Notes under the pieces: generated by a model
Seen by the model: only the letters and a program-made list of their open reading frames with translations
Databases searched by the model: none
What the model was told of the DNA's origin: nothing
Program-made: the position numbers and the translations under genes
Assembly (NCBI GenBank): GCA_946807835.1
Contig: OX327696.1
Span: forward strand, 8,382,501 to 8,446,500
Source: Ailanthus altissimus
Taxonomy: Eukaryota > Streptophyta > Magnoliopsida > Sapindales > Simaroubaceae
DNA length: 64,000 nucleotides
Reading direction: 5' to 3'
In this document: positions 1 through 12,092 of the stretch, one piece after another
Layout: each line of letters begins with the position of its first letter
Numbering within the stretch: the stretch's first letter is position 1

Positions 1-390
1 TCCCGTTATCATGTTGTTTAAATTTCAGCATTGGTTATATAGTTTGATTGTGAAAGGATGTTTTAGTAGGATGAAAGAAAGCTATAGCTAGTTAAAGTTA
101 ATACTGAAATAATTTTTGGTGTCATTTAGTTGACTCATATGGTTGTGGGATGTAACCATTTGTTTTATAGGGCTGGTTAGGATGTAACCTATTCTGCCAA
201 TGAATTCCCATACAGATTTAATGGGTTACTAGTTCACTAAAAAAAATTATTGGTAGAAATACAATAATCAAATGCCGTTTTAATATCTCATGTTATTTTT
301 CTCAATGAGGTATATACTTTACTTCTATTCACTTCCCTTCCTGATGTAGTTCTTTTACTTTATCGAAAAATTGAATGATTTTTTTCTCAG

Positions 391-701
391 AGGAATTGGA
401 GCTATTGTTTATAGAGTCCCAGAGCTTCAAAATGATCAATTGTTGAAAATAAGCCTGAGGAGTGTAGATAGCGAAGACACAACACCTATTTCGCAGGTTC
501 TTGCAGTTAATTATATTGATCTTCATACACATTTACTGTTGGTTAATGAGGTGATATCAATTAATTATGCTGGAAAGTACTCTAATGTGTTATGCGATTT
601 CCTTGTAGGAATTTGGAGGTGGCGGACATCGAAATGCCAGTTCCTTCATGTTAAGCTCTGGAGAATTTGAGCAGTGGAAAGTGGAGTTATTGCTTTGCTG
701 A
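391..701 (+). CDS. DHHA1-domain phosphoesterase-like protein, last two coding exons (5' part outside window)
   Basis: Two coding exons join in frame: 391-496 (after a ctcag acceptor, ending cag|gt) and 609-701 (after ttgtag, ending in TGA). The spliced reading gives RGIGAIVYRVPEL..., then TTPISQ joined to EFGGGGHRNASSF. The GGGGHRNAS stretch is the glycine/histidine motif that closes DHHA1 domains, the nucleic-acid-binding half of DHH-family phosphoesterases (NrnA/RecJ-like exonucleases and relatives). The C-terminus ends about 20 residues after the motif, as is usual. The DHH catalytic half and the start codon must lie left of position 1; I see no convincing exon in 1-390. The substrate of the plant protein is not inferable from this fragment. 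It converges with the sucrose synthase gene on the opposite strand. Confidence 0.75.
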
Positions 702-1948
702 TGTTGATTTGATGCAGAAGGGGAAACAACGATTTTAGAATTATTTTTATTTTTCTAACATATGTTTTTATTTTGGGTTATTTGAGTTGTGTGTAATACT
801 TGTTTTGGTTAGTTTAAAGTAGCTTTCTTGTTCACGTAGGTTTTATATTACTTTTGGAAGTAGATTTATTGTGATTTTATTTCCAGTTTTATTTGTTGTT
901 ATTTCTCCCTTTTCTCTCTGTAGATCCTCCCCTTTCTATTGTTTTGAATTTTTTTTCCCTCTTCTTCTACTATATATTCTCCCCTTTCTTTATCTATAAT
1001 TTTATTCGACTATCTTTCCTGCATCAAGATTCGTCCATGTTAAGCTCTTGAGAGTTCAAGAAGTGGAAGCCCGGACGGTGAGTTAATGCATTACCTTGGG
1101 CAACTTGAGCTTTTTTCCTTTTCACGTGCAAGAGAAAGAGGTAACTGTCCACAAGCAACAAGAGAGGAAAATAAAAGAAGATTGCTTTCCAAATTGTACG
1201 AGGTTTGTCATTTTATTTTATTTATTTCTTAAGTTGTATGGGATTACAGGATTTAGCATCCATTATTTATTTTCTGTCTGGCTCCTTTCAATGTTCTAAT
1301 CTCCTTCAAATTCTGTAATTAGTCCATCTTGTTCTTCAGCATGATTAAATGAAGTAAGTATTTGTCTCTGTAAAACAATTTTCCATTTCATTAGCTACAA
1401 TGTTAACATGTCACTTGTTAAGCTTGATTTGCAGTAGAAACAAATAAATACTATGGATTTGGAATTCCATGAACTGTATAGCAATAATGTGACCTTGCCT
1501 CTGATACAAGGCTGGGATTTCTTTATTATCATTAACCAATGGCGAACAACTTATATGACCTTTGTTACTCCAAGACACATTCTATGCCTCATCCCATAAC
1601 CAGGCAATACAATCTCTTTAGAAAGTAATATATGATGAGAAGAAAACCAATGGTGAAGCACAACTGACTCCAAACATCTCGTACAGAATAGGTTATTTGC
1701 AGCGGGCTACGAGGCTTCTGCTCTAAACCATCTTCTCTGTGAACCAAAACCCTTGTGAGTTGAAATTGTGTAAACAGTAAACCGAGGTTGGATTCAGAAT
1801 CAATCAAAACCATAAATTTAAAAATGGGTGTAAATTAATTATTGAATTAAGTAAGAATTAAATATGAAATGCATTCTGTTGTCAGATTTTCGATTTAGTG
1901 CTTTAGTTTCTTTTATTTTTTTTCTCATTTTCTGGGAAATTGTCCAGT
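702..1948. other. Intergenic region between convergent genes, with a possible degenerate exon copy
   Basis: This is the 3' flank of the DHHA1 gene and of the sucrose synthase gene. It is T-rich with no supported gene. Around 1026-1070 a stretch (ccatgttaagctct, then gaga, then aagtgga) resembles the last DHHA1 exon at 641-685, which suggests a decayed partial duplication. A short open stretch at 1096-1299 has no recognisable protein and I do not call it. A poly(A)-type hexamer for the sucrose synthase (AATAAA on the minus strand) lies at about 1912-1917. Confidence 0.4.
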
Positions 1949-4900
1949 TCAGCTCAAACTCTTCCACATGAAGTAGTCTGTTAAATTAGAAGTTAATTTA
2001 GCAATCAGAGATTTGCTTGCATGCCTGTTTTTCGGTTGAGCTGTTGCTTCTTGTTGCCCAGGTCTATCTGCCACTGTTGGTGTCAGTTGGGGGGGTTTAG
2101 CTATCTCTGTTGGTGCAGGTTTCTTGGTTTCAGTTGGGGCAGTTTGTACTAATTGTTGGGGTTCAGGAGTCTTGATGGGCACATTCCTTGCCTGAAAAAT
2201 TGTGATTTTCAGAATTTCAGAGCATTGAAGATTTGAATTATTTTTTAGTGATTGGCTAAGCTAACTCACCAAATTCCTGAACTGAAGACAATATAACATT
2301 TGGATGTATCTTTGCTTTGCTAGCTTGTGTTCCTTGTTCAGTTGCTTCCAAAATCCATAAACTGACCCCATGTTCAGCACTTTCTTTGCATAAATCTTCC
2401 ATGTATAGCTGCAAGGCACCATATTTACATATAAGTTTGCAGAAAATGTGATTGTAAATCGTTTAAACATCCTGTTGTCATGTTATTACCAGTCATATAT
2501 ACGCTGGAGACCAGCTGCAGACAACTTGTTCCAGTATGCAGCATCTGTCTTGCATTTCTCAAAGAAATCAGCAATCTTGTTGCTTGATTCATCACCATTA
2601 TTTGGATCAATATGGAAGCCGGAGATCCCATTGACAATTATTTCTGCAGGACCTCCTTGATTGGTTGCAAATGTGGGTAAGCCACAGTTCATTGCCTCAA
2701 TGACTGTCAGACCAAAAGCTTCATACAGTGCAGGCTGCACAAAAGCTCCCTTTGTGTCCGCAATGCAGCGATAGAGCTCTCCATTACGATATCTGTCAGT
2801 TTGAGCTGCTATCCATCTAAACTGTCCCTTGAGTTTGTATTTCTCTATCAAGGCATGCATCTTTTTTATCTCTGCTATTTCCTCTCTGTCATTTGATTTG
2901 GATGGATTAAAGAATCCAGCCACAACAACAAGGTTCACCAAATTTCTCAACCTCTTGTTCTTTCCATACCATTCAGTCAGTCCAGTAATGTTTTTCACTG
3001 TATCAAGTCTTGCCATGGAGAAGATTATTGGTTTCTTCCTGTCTGCCAGATATCCACTGTCCCAAAGACATTGTTTGTTTCATACAGAAAATTATTACTC
3101 TTCGTATGTTAATATTGTTTTATATATATGAGATAAAAGAAAATGAAAGAGGCTTACATGTGCTCGTTGTTATCCTCGTTGCTGTAGAGTAGTTCCTCAA
3201 TGGCAGGATGAAATGAGGTTAGCCGCCTTTGTTTCTCGGTGTAGGGAAAGTAGACAGATTGATCAGCTCCGGGGGCAGCAATATTGAACTTCGGATCAAA
3301 GACATTGATGCCGGAGACAACTCGACAAAGTCCTGGCATAGTGAAGGCTGTATGGCTTTCATACTGTCCAGGCCTAGCCTTACTGAAAAAAGAAACAAAC
3401 GGTCAATATTACGGGCAAAGCCGATCTTTTGGAGTTCACATGAGATTATGTAATAGACTAACCTTCCAGCAATTTCTTGGTATGTGCTGGTTATGATAAA
3501 ATCAGTTTGGTTCATTGCAATTAAGTCGGCTGTAAATTGACATGAGAAGTGGTACTTTGGATCCAGTTCCTTCCATCTGGCATCTGAATCTTCATACTTG
3601 GTTTTTTCTAAAGCATGGGCAATAGTCCCCTGGGTTTGGAGGAGGCAAAAGGTCAGAACGAATGTTTATATAAATGAAAGTGGCTGATCTGAAGTATGTT
3701 GAAACAAATAGAGATGGCCTCAACCTGAGTTATTCCAAGTTTTGAGGCCATTAGAGATGCCACCAAGTTTCCATCACTGTAGTTCCCAATTATCAGGTCT
3801 GGTTTGCCTTCCATGAGTTCGAGGATCTTAGCAGTGGCATCCTAATCGTGTAGTACAGAGAAATGAAAATAAGTTGAAAAAAAAAATATTCAGGTGAAAA
3901 AAGAAGATGAATTTTAGAGGTAATGGAGGAACATGCCTGGGCAAATCTCTCCAGGTAAGGGTAAATATCAAAACGAGAAACCCATTGAGGGAGAATTCCT
4001 TGCTCTGTCATAAATGGGACTCTGAGAATGTGGGAGTGCTTAGTATCAAAAATACGCTCCAATTCCTGGTTGCACGTTGTTCCTTTGGCGTCTGGAATTA
4101 GTCGTGTTACCTATATGCATGCAATATTGGGTAATAAGTAACAATGCATTTGCTATATTGCTCGAATTCTGTCGATACTACATGCTTCTATTGAATGATA
4201 ATTGTTAAAAGATTTTGGTAGCTGACCACAAGAATCTGAGGCTTCACATTAAGTCCTTGCTGCTTAGTCCTGAGGAGCAATTCTTCCTCCAAAGCCCTTA
4301 CTTGATCAAGAATGTATACGACCTGTTTACATTAGTACAACATATAAAAATTATTAGTCCAGGAAATTCATAATAATAAACTCCATATATATTTTTTTGG
4401 CCAAAGATTATGTCAACGTGTTCTCGGAACACATGTTAAAAACATCTAGCAAGCATTAAATCAATGCACTTTTTTGAACTTTGAGATGTTACTGGTTCAT
4501 GAAGGATAGTATAGGCAAGCTTGTAAGTATTAAAAAACCTGGCCCCCAGTATCTGGCAATCCGAGAACATCTGCCTGCCCAAAGTAGCCGTGGGGGGAGA
4601 AGATTACGACATTGAGCATGTTAGGAAGCCTGCTGAAAATCGCCTCCATTTTCACAGGATCCGGCGCCTGGAGTACCTCAGAAAATAACCTCATTGTTTC
4701 CCCAACTCTTTCTGCAGTATTTCCCCATCCTTTCTCAAAGCCCCAATCTTTCAACCTGAAAACAAATAATCAACAGTCAGGAAAAGAAGCATTCCAACTC
4801 TTGAAAATTAACATTGAATAAATGAAAATAATACCTCTGCTGAAATTCCTGATATGGTGTGTCTCTTGGTAATTCAGAGATAGAGACTTCAGCAACAATC

Positions 4901-6155
4901 AGTGCGGCCTGAAGCTTGTCAACTGTATTGAGAGCCTCATTGATCATAAGTTTCTGCAAGTTGACACCAAGTACAAGATGTCCATCAGTTTCTAGAAATT
5001 TTTTGTAATTTGAAACCAAGTACATTGAAAATCAACAATACTGGTACCTCTCCTCTGTGATTAAGAGCTAGTAGATATTCCAGCAAAGTCTTTGCTTTCT
5101 GAGAGTTGCCAGTCAGCCTTGAGGACACGAACTTTGAAATGTAGTCTAGTCCGTTTCCAATGGAAGAAGAGAGATTCAAGCGAGGAGTAGAGAAATCCAT
5201 TGCCCCAAAATCTATCTCCAATGCATTTTCATCCTTTGCCCTGCGGATCACTTCATGTTTCAATTTTATTCCCTTTTTTTTACTTTCTAAGAAATTTCAT
5301 TTCCTTTTGTCCTGGAAAATATAGTGAAAATATCCTTTTTTTGACGCAAACTATTTTTTGGGAAAATTCATTTCACATTGGAAAATGAAAAATGAAAAAT
5401 ATATGGCCAATTTCCTTTTTCCCCCCTTAAAAGAGAAGAACAAGAAGTATGATTGAAATTTTGTACATAAATAGTGATGAAGGTAGGCTTACCAGGTATC
5501 ATCAAAGATCGACTCTTTGAACTTCAAGTATTCCAAAACACTGATGGCTTCAACTGAAAGATCATCCGCATTCACCTTAACATACTCCCAGAAACCTGGA
5601 TTAGGTCTCACTGCTAAAGCAACATGGGGTGGAACAACAGCTGCCTCCTGCAAATTTTCGACACAAAATAAGGGGGTATTTCATTGATCCATCCGCATGT
5701 CCACATTTTATAAAACATTGATTTAAGTTGAAATATTATGAAACGTAGAAAATTACTAACGTCCGCGCCAGAAATGAACCGGATACATAAATGCATGCAT
5801 TAAAATTGAAGTACCTGAGTGGAAGTGAGGATATAACCAAGCAATCCTTCTAAGACCTTGCTTCTTTCAATCTTATCTTCTATTGATTTTTCCACTTCAT
5901 TCATCAACTGCTGGCGTTTCATCAATCTTTTTCCAGGTGCAACAAATCTTTTTTCCAAGCAAAATGGTCATTGAGGCAAATGAAAGAAAATGCATGCACG
6001 GAAATGGAATAACAATTCAGAAAAGAACAATAATAATAATAATACCTGGAAAAGCATTTTTTCATATGGTAACGGCTCTGCCTCAAGGCATCAGGCATGG
6101 AGTCAGCAATTGTATCCGATCGCTTGAGGGATGGAGAAGAAGAAGAAGAAGCCAT
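1949..6155 (-). CDS. Sucrose synthase, SUS5/SUS6-like, complete, 14 coding exons
   Basis: Reversibly converts sucrose plus UDP to UDP-glucose plus fructose, feeding callose/cellulose synthesis and sink metabolism; the SUS5/6 clade is linked to phloem sieve elements (family knowledge). Exons read 5' to 3' on minus: 6155-6046, 5947-5815, 5647-5493, 5240-5048, 4953-4835, 4755-4539, 4322-4227, 4110-3937, 3841-3725, 3629-3463, 3382-3158, 3056-2490, 2408-2270, 2191-1949. They sum to 2655 nt, 884 codons plus stop, with no frame break. The N-terminus ([20 protein letters not shown]) is typical of SUS5/6. DTGGQ closes exon 6 (about residues 305-309). The GT-B C-half holds the E-x7-E motif ([15 protein letters not shown], about E681 and E689) and GGPAEII. 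The tail (about the last 80 residues) is rich in Pro, Thr and Gln and lacks the membrane anchor known from some SUS6 proteins. The start ATG is the only one consistent with the family N-terminus. Exon 8 ends at a GC donor. Confidence 0.95.
3842..3936 (-). other. GC-AG intron of the sucrose synthase gene
   Basis: Between exons 8 and 9 the donor reads cag|gcatgt instead of gt; the acceptor is attag|gat. Joining at the GC keeps YPYLERFAQ in frame with DATAKIL, as in all sucrose synthases. Using the nearest GT (4 nt downstream) would create a TGA. GC-AG introns are a known minority class spliced by the major spliceosome. Confidence 0.85.
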
Positions 6156-6225
6156 TGGTAATGTAACGAGAAGAAAGGTTTTGAACTGGGAATATTGTTT
6201 TGTGGGCTTGTTATTGTTGTTAATG

Positions 6226-6236
6226 TATTTATATAG
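6226..6236 (-). promoter_or_regulatory. TATA box of the sucrose synthase promoter
   Basis: On the minus strand the sequence reads CTATATAAATA, about 70-80 nt upstream of the ATG at 6155. This implies a short 5' leader rich in AAC/CAA, as is common in plant genes. No other strong TATA element lies closer to the start. Confidence 0.65.
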
Positions 6237-6717
6237 TGAAATAAGACTGAGTAAAAGTGGAGTCTTATGGCTAAACAAATTTAGACAAGAGGAGAAGGAA
6301 CATTCTTTGGTGCCAAACATGGGAAAAGAAAATTTGAAAGCAAGAAAGGAATTTCTGATTGGTAATTGGCTGGTTGTCGATTGCCTTTTTGCCTATATAT
6401 TTTAAAAAGTGCGAGGGAAAGAATTTAAGGAACATGTGACTTATTTACTTTTTTTTTAAGTACAAATTTAATTAATTAATTATTAACTAGTTTAATAGTT
6501 ATTATGGAAAATTGGTGGTCTGCACAGTGCACACTTGAGAATTTTAATTATCCATTGGAATGGTTAAAGACACATGCTTTTCTTCTTTTATCTAATAGTT
6601 ATTATGTCTCCCCTTGTGCGGGTATTTTATTAATATTTTAGGGTTTGCCTCTACGACCATCGATATGTTTATGTTTCTAGACACTTTTTTTTTATAGGGT
6701 TATTATCCTAAATATGT
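6237..6717. other. Sucrose synthase 5' flank, no gene seen
   Basis: AT-rich upstream region between the TATA box and the foldback element. A second TATA-like stretch (minus, near 6394-6405) exists but is less well placed. No coding sequence is supported. Confidence 0.4.
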
Positions 6718-7067
6718 TAAGTTTTATTATTTTTTATATGTGAGTTTATATTCTAAACTATTTTAAATAAGAGTTAATTTAAATAATTTATTTAAATTAT
6801 TTTTTTATTAGATTTTAAAGATATCTAAATTGATATGAATTTATTGTGTATAGAAACTTAATACTAATTAAATTATAAATATTAATTAAATTATGAGTGA
6901 TGAGATTATAATTTAATTAGTATTAAGTTTCTACACACAATAAGTTCATATCAATTTAAATATTTTTAGAACTTAATAAAAAAATAATTTAAATAAATCA
7001 CTTAAATTAATTCTTATTTAAAATAATTCAGAATATAAACTCACCTACAAAAAATAATAAAACTTAA
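6718..7067. mobile_element. Foldback / MITE-like inverted-repeat element
   Basis: The left arm (about 6718-6873) is an imperfect reverse complement of the right arm (about 6912-7067); both carry the same landmarks in mirror order (ttaagttttatta, gagtttatattct, ttgatatgaa, agaaacttaatac). A 28-nt direct repeat (attatgagtgatgagattata core) lies in the centre (about 6883-6910) and again just outside the right arm (7071-7098). It encodes nothing. The structure fits a MITE or foldback transposon, family unknown. Confidence 0.6.
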
Positions 7068-7104
7068 TACTAATTAAATTATGAGTGATGAGATTATAAC
7101 TTAA

Positions 7105-7388
7105 CTTTTAAATTGTGGTCCTTAAGACAAATCAATACACATAATGTTCTTCTCCTATTTTTCATCGTAGAGAGAGAATCCCATTGAAGATACATAGATT
7201 TGATTGTAAAAAATTATTATATTCTTAATTCTCATTCAAGATTGTTAATCTTCAAGTTCTAATAACGATAATTCCTCATGTATGTTTTTTTCAACATCCA
7301 TCCTGATAATTTAACATGATAAATTTTAAGTTATATTTATATGAGTATGAATTTAATTTATGGTTATATCTAATAAGTGGTATCAGAG
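7105..7388 (+). mobile_element. Partial copia 5' LTR end with tRNA-iMet primer-binding site
   Basis: The string tggtatcagag at 7378-7388 matches the 3' end complement of plant initiator tRNA-Met, the primer used by most Ty1/copia elements. The 270 nt before it (with a tcgtagagagaga stretch) is the likely LTR end. The matching internal region is presumably the decayed copia starting near 8955, with other insertions between. Confidence 0.45.
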
Positions 7389-7644
7389 TATGAATCATGT
7401 TATATTATCAGGATTGTTAATACATATATTTATGTTTTGAAAATATTTTTCTCATATGATTATTTAAGACAAAGATATTATATGTATGAATTTTTCATGA
7501 TTTTGTTGAAGAAAAATATTAAGTTTATAATTTTCGTTGTAATTTGAGGGTTCAAATATGGTTAATGGTAATTAATTTAAAAAATTAAGGATGAAAAACA
7601 TCAAAATTCAGCTTCAATTTGTGATTTTGCATTCTTAGAAAATT

Positions 7645-7774
7645 AAAATTTCTCTTTTTTTAAATTTTAGTTATATTTATTATTAATAAAATTAAAAAAA
7701 AGAGAATGCAAAATTTCTCTTTTTTTAAATTTTAGTTATATTTATTATTAATAAAATTAAAAAAAAGTGGTGGC
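7645..7774. repeat. 65-bp tandem duplication
   Basis: A 65-nt unit beginning aaaatttctcttttttt occurs twice back to back (from 7645 and from 7710) with almost no differences. It is AT-rich and non-coding. Confidence 0.7.
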
Positions 7775-8954
7775 ATTTTACTGGAAAAAGATAGACGGGC
7801 AGAAGATTGAATGAAAAATGACTAGCTAGCGTGAGCAGGAGAAGTCAATGACAACCAATACTAATCCAATTAAATTGCCGGCAAAAGGTTTATCAGGTAA
7901 ATATTAAATAATCCCTCTTAATTTTAGTTAATTATATTTTAACCATAAAAATTTAAAAAATTTACAAATAGGCCCAAATAATAGTGGCTATTTTATATAG
8001 CCCCATAAATTTTTAGATAATTATATTTTGGCCACAAATTTTATACTATTTCAAATAGGTCCCAATATAAATGAATTTTTTTCACTCAACCGCCTCTAAC
8101 TTTAAGTAAATACGATTTGGTCTAAAAAACTTTTAAATTTTTTTGTAAATAAGTCCTTATTTTGACTCAAATTTATTTGTGGTCTATTTTTAGGTATTTG
8201 CAAATCTAAAGTTAGCAAATTTGTGGTCAAAATTTAAAATTTTTTTTAGTTATTTTTTGGAGAATTGGGTCTACCCGACTCAATTCATAGAGATCCAGCC
8301 TGAAATGTAACATATTTGAATTTGACCTGACAATCATTGACTATGTTTTGAACTATTAGCAGCGTTGTAACCACAACGGCCTTAGTGCCACACGTCACTC
8401 TACTACATAAGAAAAACTTAATTTTTTCATTTGTGGGCATTCAGTTATTTTTCTTTACACTACTTATCTTATATTTTGAAATAAGTTGATTGAAATAACA
8501 TGTTACCAAAGTAACACCTCTTATGTAGATTTATTTATTTTTGGATATTAAGATGAATATGTTTATTGTTTATGTGAAAAATAATTGGCCCAAAAGAAGG
8601 TTATTGTTTTGGCTAAATAATAGGCATATTTGCAATAATAGATATTGATGATTATCAAGTTTTCTATGCATGCAATAAGCCGATCCAAAGAAAGGCTTAT
8701 TGTTGACAGGATTTATTATCAATATTCGATTACTGTATTGAGAGTATCACTTACAGTTGATATTTTGTATTAATATTTATCTATCTCATGATGGGCCCCA
8801 CCTTTGTATGTTTATTTATGTCATGTATATATATACTTAAGATAATAACATAATTGTGACCTTGTTATTTTATTATGTGTTCTCTGTAAGTTATATCCAC
8901 TTCTATTATATTTGGTAATATAAATTTCATTCTAACGTTTAAGGTATTATTTTT
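7775..8954. other. AT-rich non-coding stretch, probably retroelement leader and unclassified repeat
   Basis: No reading frame or RNA gene is supported. 7900-8250 has the composition of a dispersed non-coding repeat. 8340-8950 lies directly before the copia gag remnant and may be its untranslated leader. Confidence 0.3.
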
Positions 8955-11621
8955 GAGAAAACAATGCTAAGAAATTTCTTAAAGAAATTAAATAATGCTT
9001 TACAAAAAAAAATGCTAAAATAAGTACGTTACTAGCTAATATTGTTTCAATAAGGTATAATGCCAAAGGAAATATAAAAGAGTACATCATAAGATGTCTA
9101 ATCTCACTTTAAAACTAAAGGTACTAAAGTTAGAGCTGTCTAATGACTTACTCGTGCATCTGGTTTTGATATCTCTTCCTGCACATTGTAGTTAATTTAA
9201 AGAAAGTTATAATACCCAAAAGGTTAAATAGACTCTTAATAGGCTCATTTCACATTGTGTGCAATAAGAAGACAAATTAAAGCAAGAAAATACTAAAAGT
9301 TCTCACTTAGCAAGTACTTCTCTGGATAAAATTACCAAATCTGAAAAGAAAAGTGAATAAAGGAAAGAAAACTACAATAGGGACTTCACATAATAAGGTG
9401 TAACAGAAACAAGATCTAGTCATTACATGTTTCTTTTACAAAAAAAAACTGGTAATGTGAAGAATGATTTTCCCAAGTACACTAAATGACTTGTTAAGAA
9501 AGGTACACTTCTTAACTTTGTTTGTTTAGAAGTTAATTTAGCTTATATATCTAAACACACTTAGTGGGTAGATACAGATTTAACTATTCATATAAGTATG
9601 TCTATGCAAGGTTGTCTTAGGAGTCAGTTTTCAATTGATGTTGAAAGATGCATCTAAGTGAAAAATGACAATGCAGCTCTTGTAGAGGCTAGAGGATTGT
9701 TTTGATTAAAATTAAAGACCAAATATTATTTGAATTTAGATGAGACTTATTATGTATTGTCATTTTGATATAACATATTTTCGGATTCTGGTTTGGACAA
9801 ATCAGAATATTTTTGTTCATTAAAAAATAATAAGTTAGTTTCTTTCAAAATTCAAATCTTATTAGTTCTAATTCTCTTATTGATAATATTTATAAATTAG
9901 ATATTCATGCCACTTTTAATGAATTTTTGCATGTTAATAAACATGGTATAATGCGAAGATTAACTGATGAGATTTTTGTTATGTTATACCACAAGCATTT
10001 AGGACATATATCTAAGCAGAGAATAAATATTTGTGTCAAATGAAATTTTTTATTCTCTTAATTCAATAGATTTTAATATTTGTATTGAATGTATTACGAA
10101 AAAACAGACAAAACATAAAAAATTAGATGCTAACAGGAGCAATAGCATCTTAAAAACTAATAAATACTAATCTTTATGGACAATTCCCTATGGCTCTTAG
10201 AATAGCCAAAAATATTTTATTATGTTCATTGTATTCTCGTTTTGGGTACCTTTAATTGATTTATGAGAAGTATTAATCTCTTAACGTGTTTAATGTTTTC
10301 AAAGTTGAAGTTGAAAATTAAAGTTGTTAAATCTGACCGTGGTAGTGAATACTATGTAAGATACGATTGATCAAATGAACAATGTCCATTACCTTTTTTT
10401 TCTTTCTAAATTCCTAGAAGAGAGTGGCATCATCCTATAATACATAATGCTTAGAAAACCAAGCGTAAATGGTGTTGTTGAGATACGAAACCGAACACTT
10501 AAATATATGGTAAAAAGTATGATTAGTCATTCTTCTTTACCTGAATCACTATGGGGAGAAGCACTAAATACTATAATTTATAATTTTAATAGAGTTTCAA
10601 GTAAAGCAGTATCTAAAATCCTGTACAAGTTGTGGATTGGCAAAAAGTATAGTATTAGGCACTTGCATGTCTGGGGTTATCTAGCTAAGGCTAAGCCATA
10701 CAAGCCTAATGAAAAGAAACTGGACCCAAGAACAATTAGCTACTATTTTGTTGGATATTTTGAAAGATCGAGGGGTTTTAAGTTTTATGATTCCTTAAGT
10801 AAATCCTTTTTCGAGATGGGAATGATAAATTTCTTGAGGATGTTGAGTTTAAGAGGAGATAAAGCATATTAGGGATATTGTCTTTTAAGATGAATTTATT
10901 TATCTTTTTACAATTGCAATTAAAAATGATCAGACTTATTTTTCTAACATTATTCAAGAAACAGATCTAGAAATACAAGAAAATATACATCAGCTCCTAA
11001 TTCAAAATAAAGAACTTGCTTCTGTTCATCAAGAGCAACCTCAATAACATCAAGAATAAGTGTCATTGAAAAGATTTACTAGAGAAATGAGAAGTGCGTT
11101 TCAGATAATTTTGTTGTCTATCTCCAAGAACATAAGTTTGATATAAGACTAAGAAATAATCTAATCAATTTTAGTCAAGTCTAACAAAGTTCTAATTCTT
11201 ATAAGTGGATTGAGGCAAAAAAGAATGTGATAAAATTCATAAGAGACAACAATGTTTAGGATCTTGTCAAGTTGCCTAAAGGTGTGAAACTTATTGGTTG
11301 CAAATGGATATTTAAGACCAAGAGAGATTCAAAATGCAACATCAAAAGATATAAAATGTGGCTCGTTACCAAGGGTTTCACTCAAAATAAAGACATTAAT
11401 TATAAAGAGACTTTCTCTCAAGTATCAAAACTCTTTTAGAATCATCATGATACTTGTAGCTCATTTTAATTTAGAGCTACATCAAATGGACATAAAGACC
11501 ACATTTTTCAATATTGATATTAAGGAAATGATATATATGGTGTAGCTAGAAAAATTTTTGTTTGGAGACCAAAAGAATATATTCTATAAATCAAAGAAAT
11601 CCATCTACGGTCTTAAGCAAG
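8955..11621 (+). pseudogene. Decayed Ty1/copia gag-pol (copia 1)
   Basis: Reading through several frameshifts and stops gives, in order: a UBN2-type gag (KFLKEI, then YNAKGNIKEY, LVHLVLISLPAH, LNELISHCVQEE; 8955-9320), a decayed zinc knuckle (CYFCKKTGNVKNDFPKY, about 9430-9480), a protease remnant (WVDTDLTIHIS, about 9570), GAG-pre-integrase (HKHLGHISKQRIN, about 9990), integrase C-terminal half (longest open piece 10447-10872: NGVVEIRNRTLKYMVKSMIS) and the RT start (GCKWIFKTKRDS, LHQMDIKTTFFNIDI, KSIYGLKQ). It stops abruptly at 11621 where an unrelated repeat is inserted in the RT. The rest of RT and RNase H is not found on the far side. Non-functional. Confidence 0.85.
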
Positions 11622-12092
11622 TATTGATCCAATATTTCTATATCTTAAAATTGAATGCAAGTATACACTATCGTATGCAAGTAATAAAGGGATAAAAGAG
11701 TCGGATGTCGAACCCATAAGGATAATATCTTCTTTTTAACTAAGTACTAAAATTATGTCTTTCTAGTAATTATTCAGAAAAATAAAAATCTAAGAATGAA
11801 TGTAGAAAATATAAAAGTAATGACACAATGTAAAGAGATTTAGAAGATAGCAATATAGAGAAACCCTAGGGTTACTATTATCCCTTAATATGCTTTCTAA
11901 TGATTAATCCTTTAATATTTAATTTCCTTAGTCTTTGTTATTGATCAAGACACTAATGTATTCACAAGTCTCTTCCAAGGTCATGCAAGTATATCTTAAT
12001 TTACCAAATACCTATATTCCTATGGTACTTGTAATAAATTAAGATTAATTAATATTAAGTCTTATTGATTATACATACTAATTAGGTCATGC
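11622..12092 (+). mobile_element. Dispersed element of unresolved class, copy 1 (inserted in copia 1 RT)
   Basis: Begins right after the RT codons for GLKQ with tattgatccaatatttctat. For about 460 nt it matches, in opposite orientation, the left part of the insertion in the Athila RNase H region (26245 down to about 25786). Shared landmarks are tttctatatctta, gcaagtatac, gtatgcaagtaataaa, cctatggtactt and caaggtcatgcaagtatacctt. Beyond about 12092 the similarity stops, so this copy is truncated or diverged. No protein is encoded. Confidence 0.6.

Noticed and set aside
1..390. Further DHHA1 gene exons at the left edge
   Set aside because: No splice-bounded frame with family motifs could be supported; treated as intron.
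1096..1299. 67-codon open frame downstream of the DHHA1 gene
   Set aside because: T-rich translation, no family, and convergent intergenic location.
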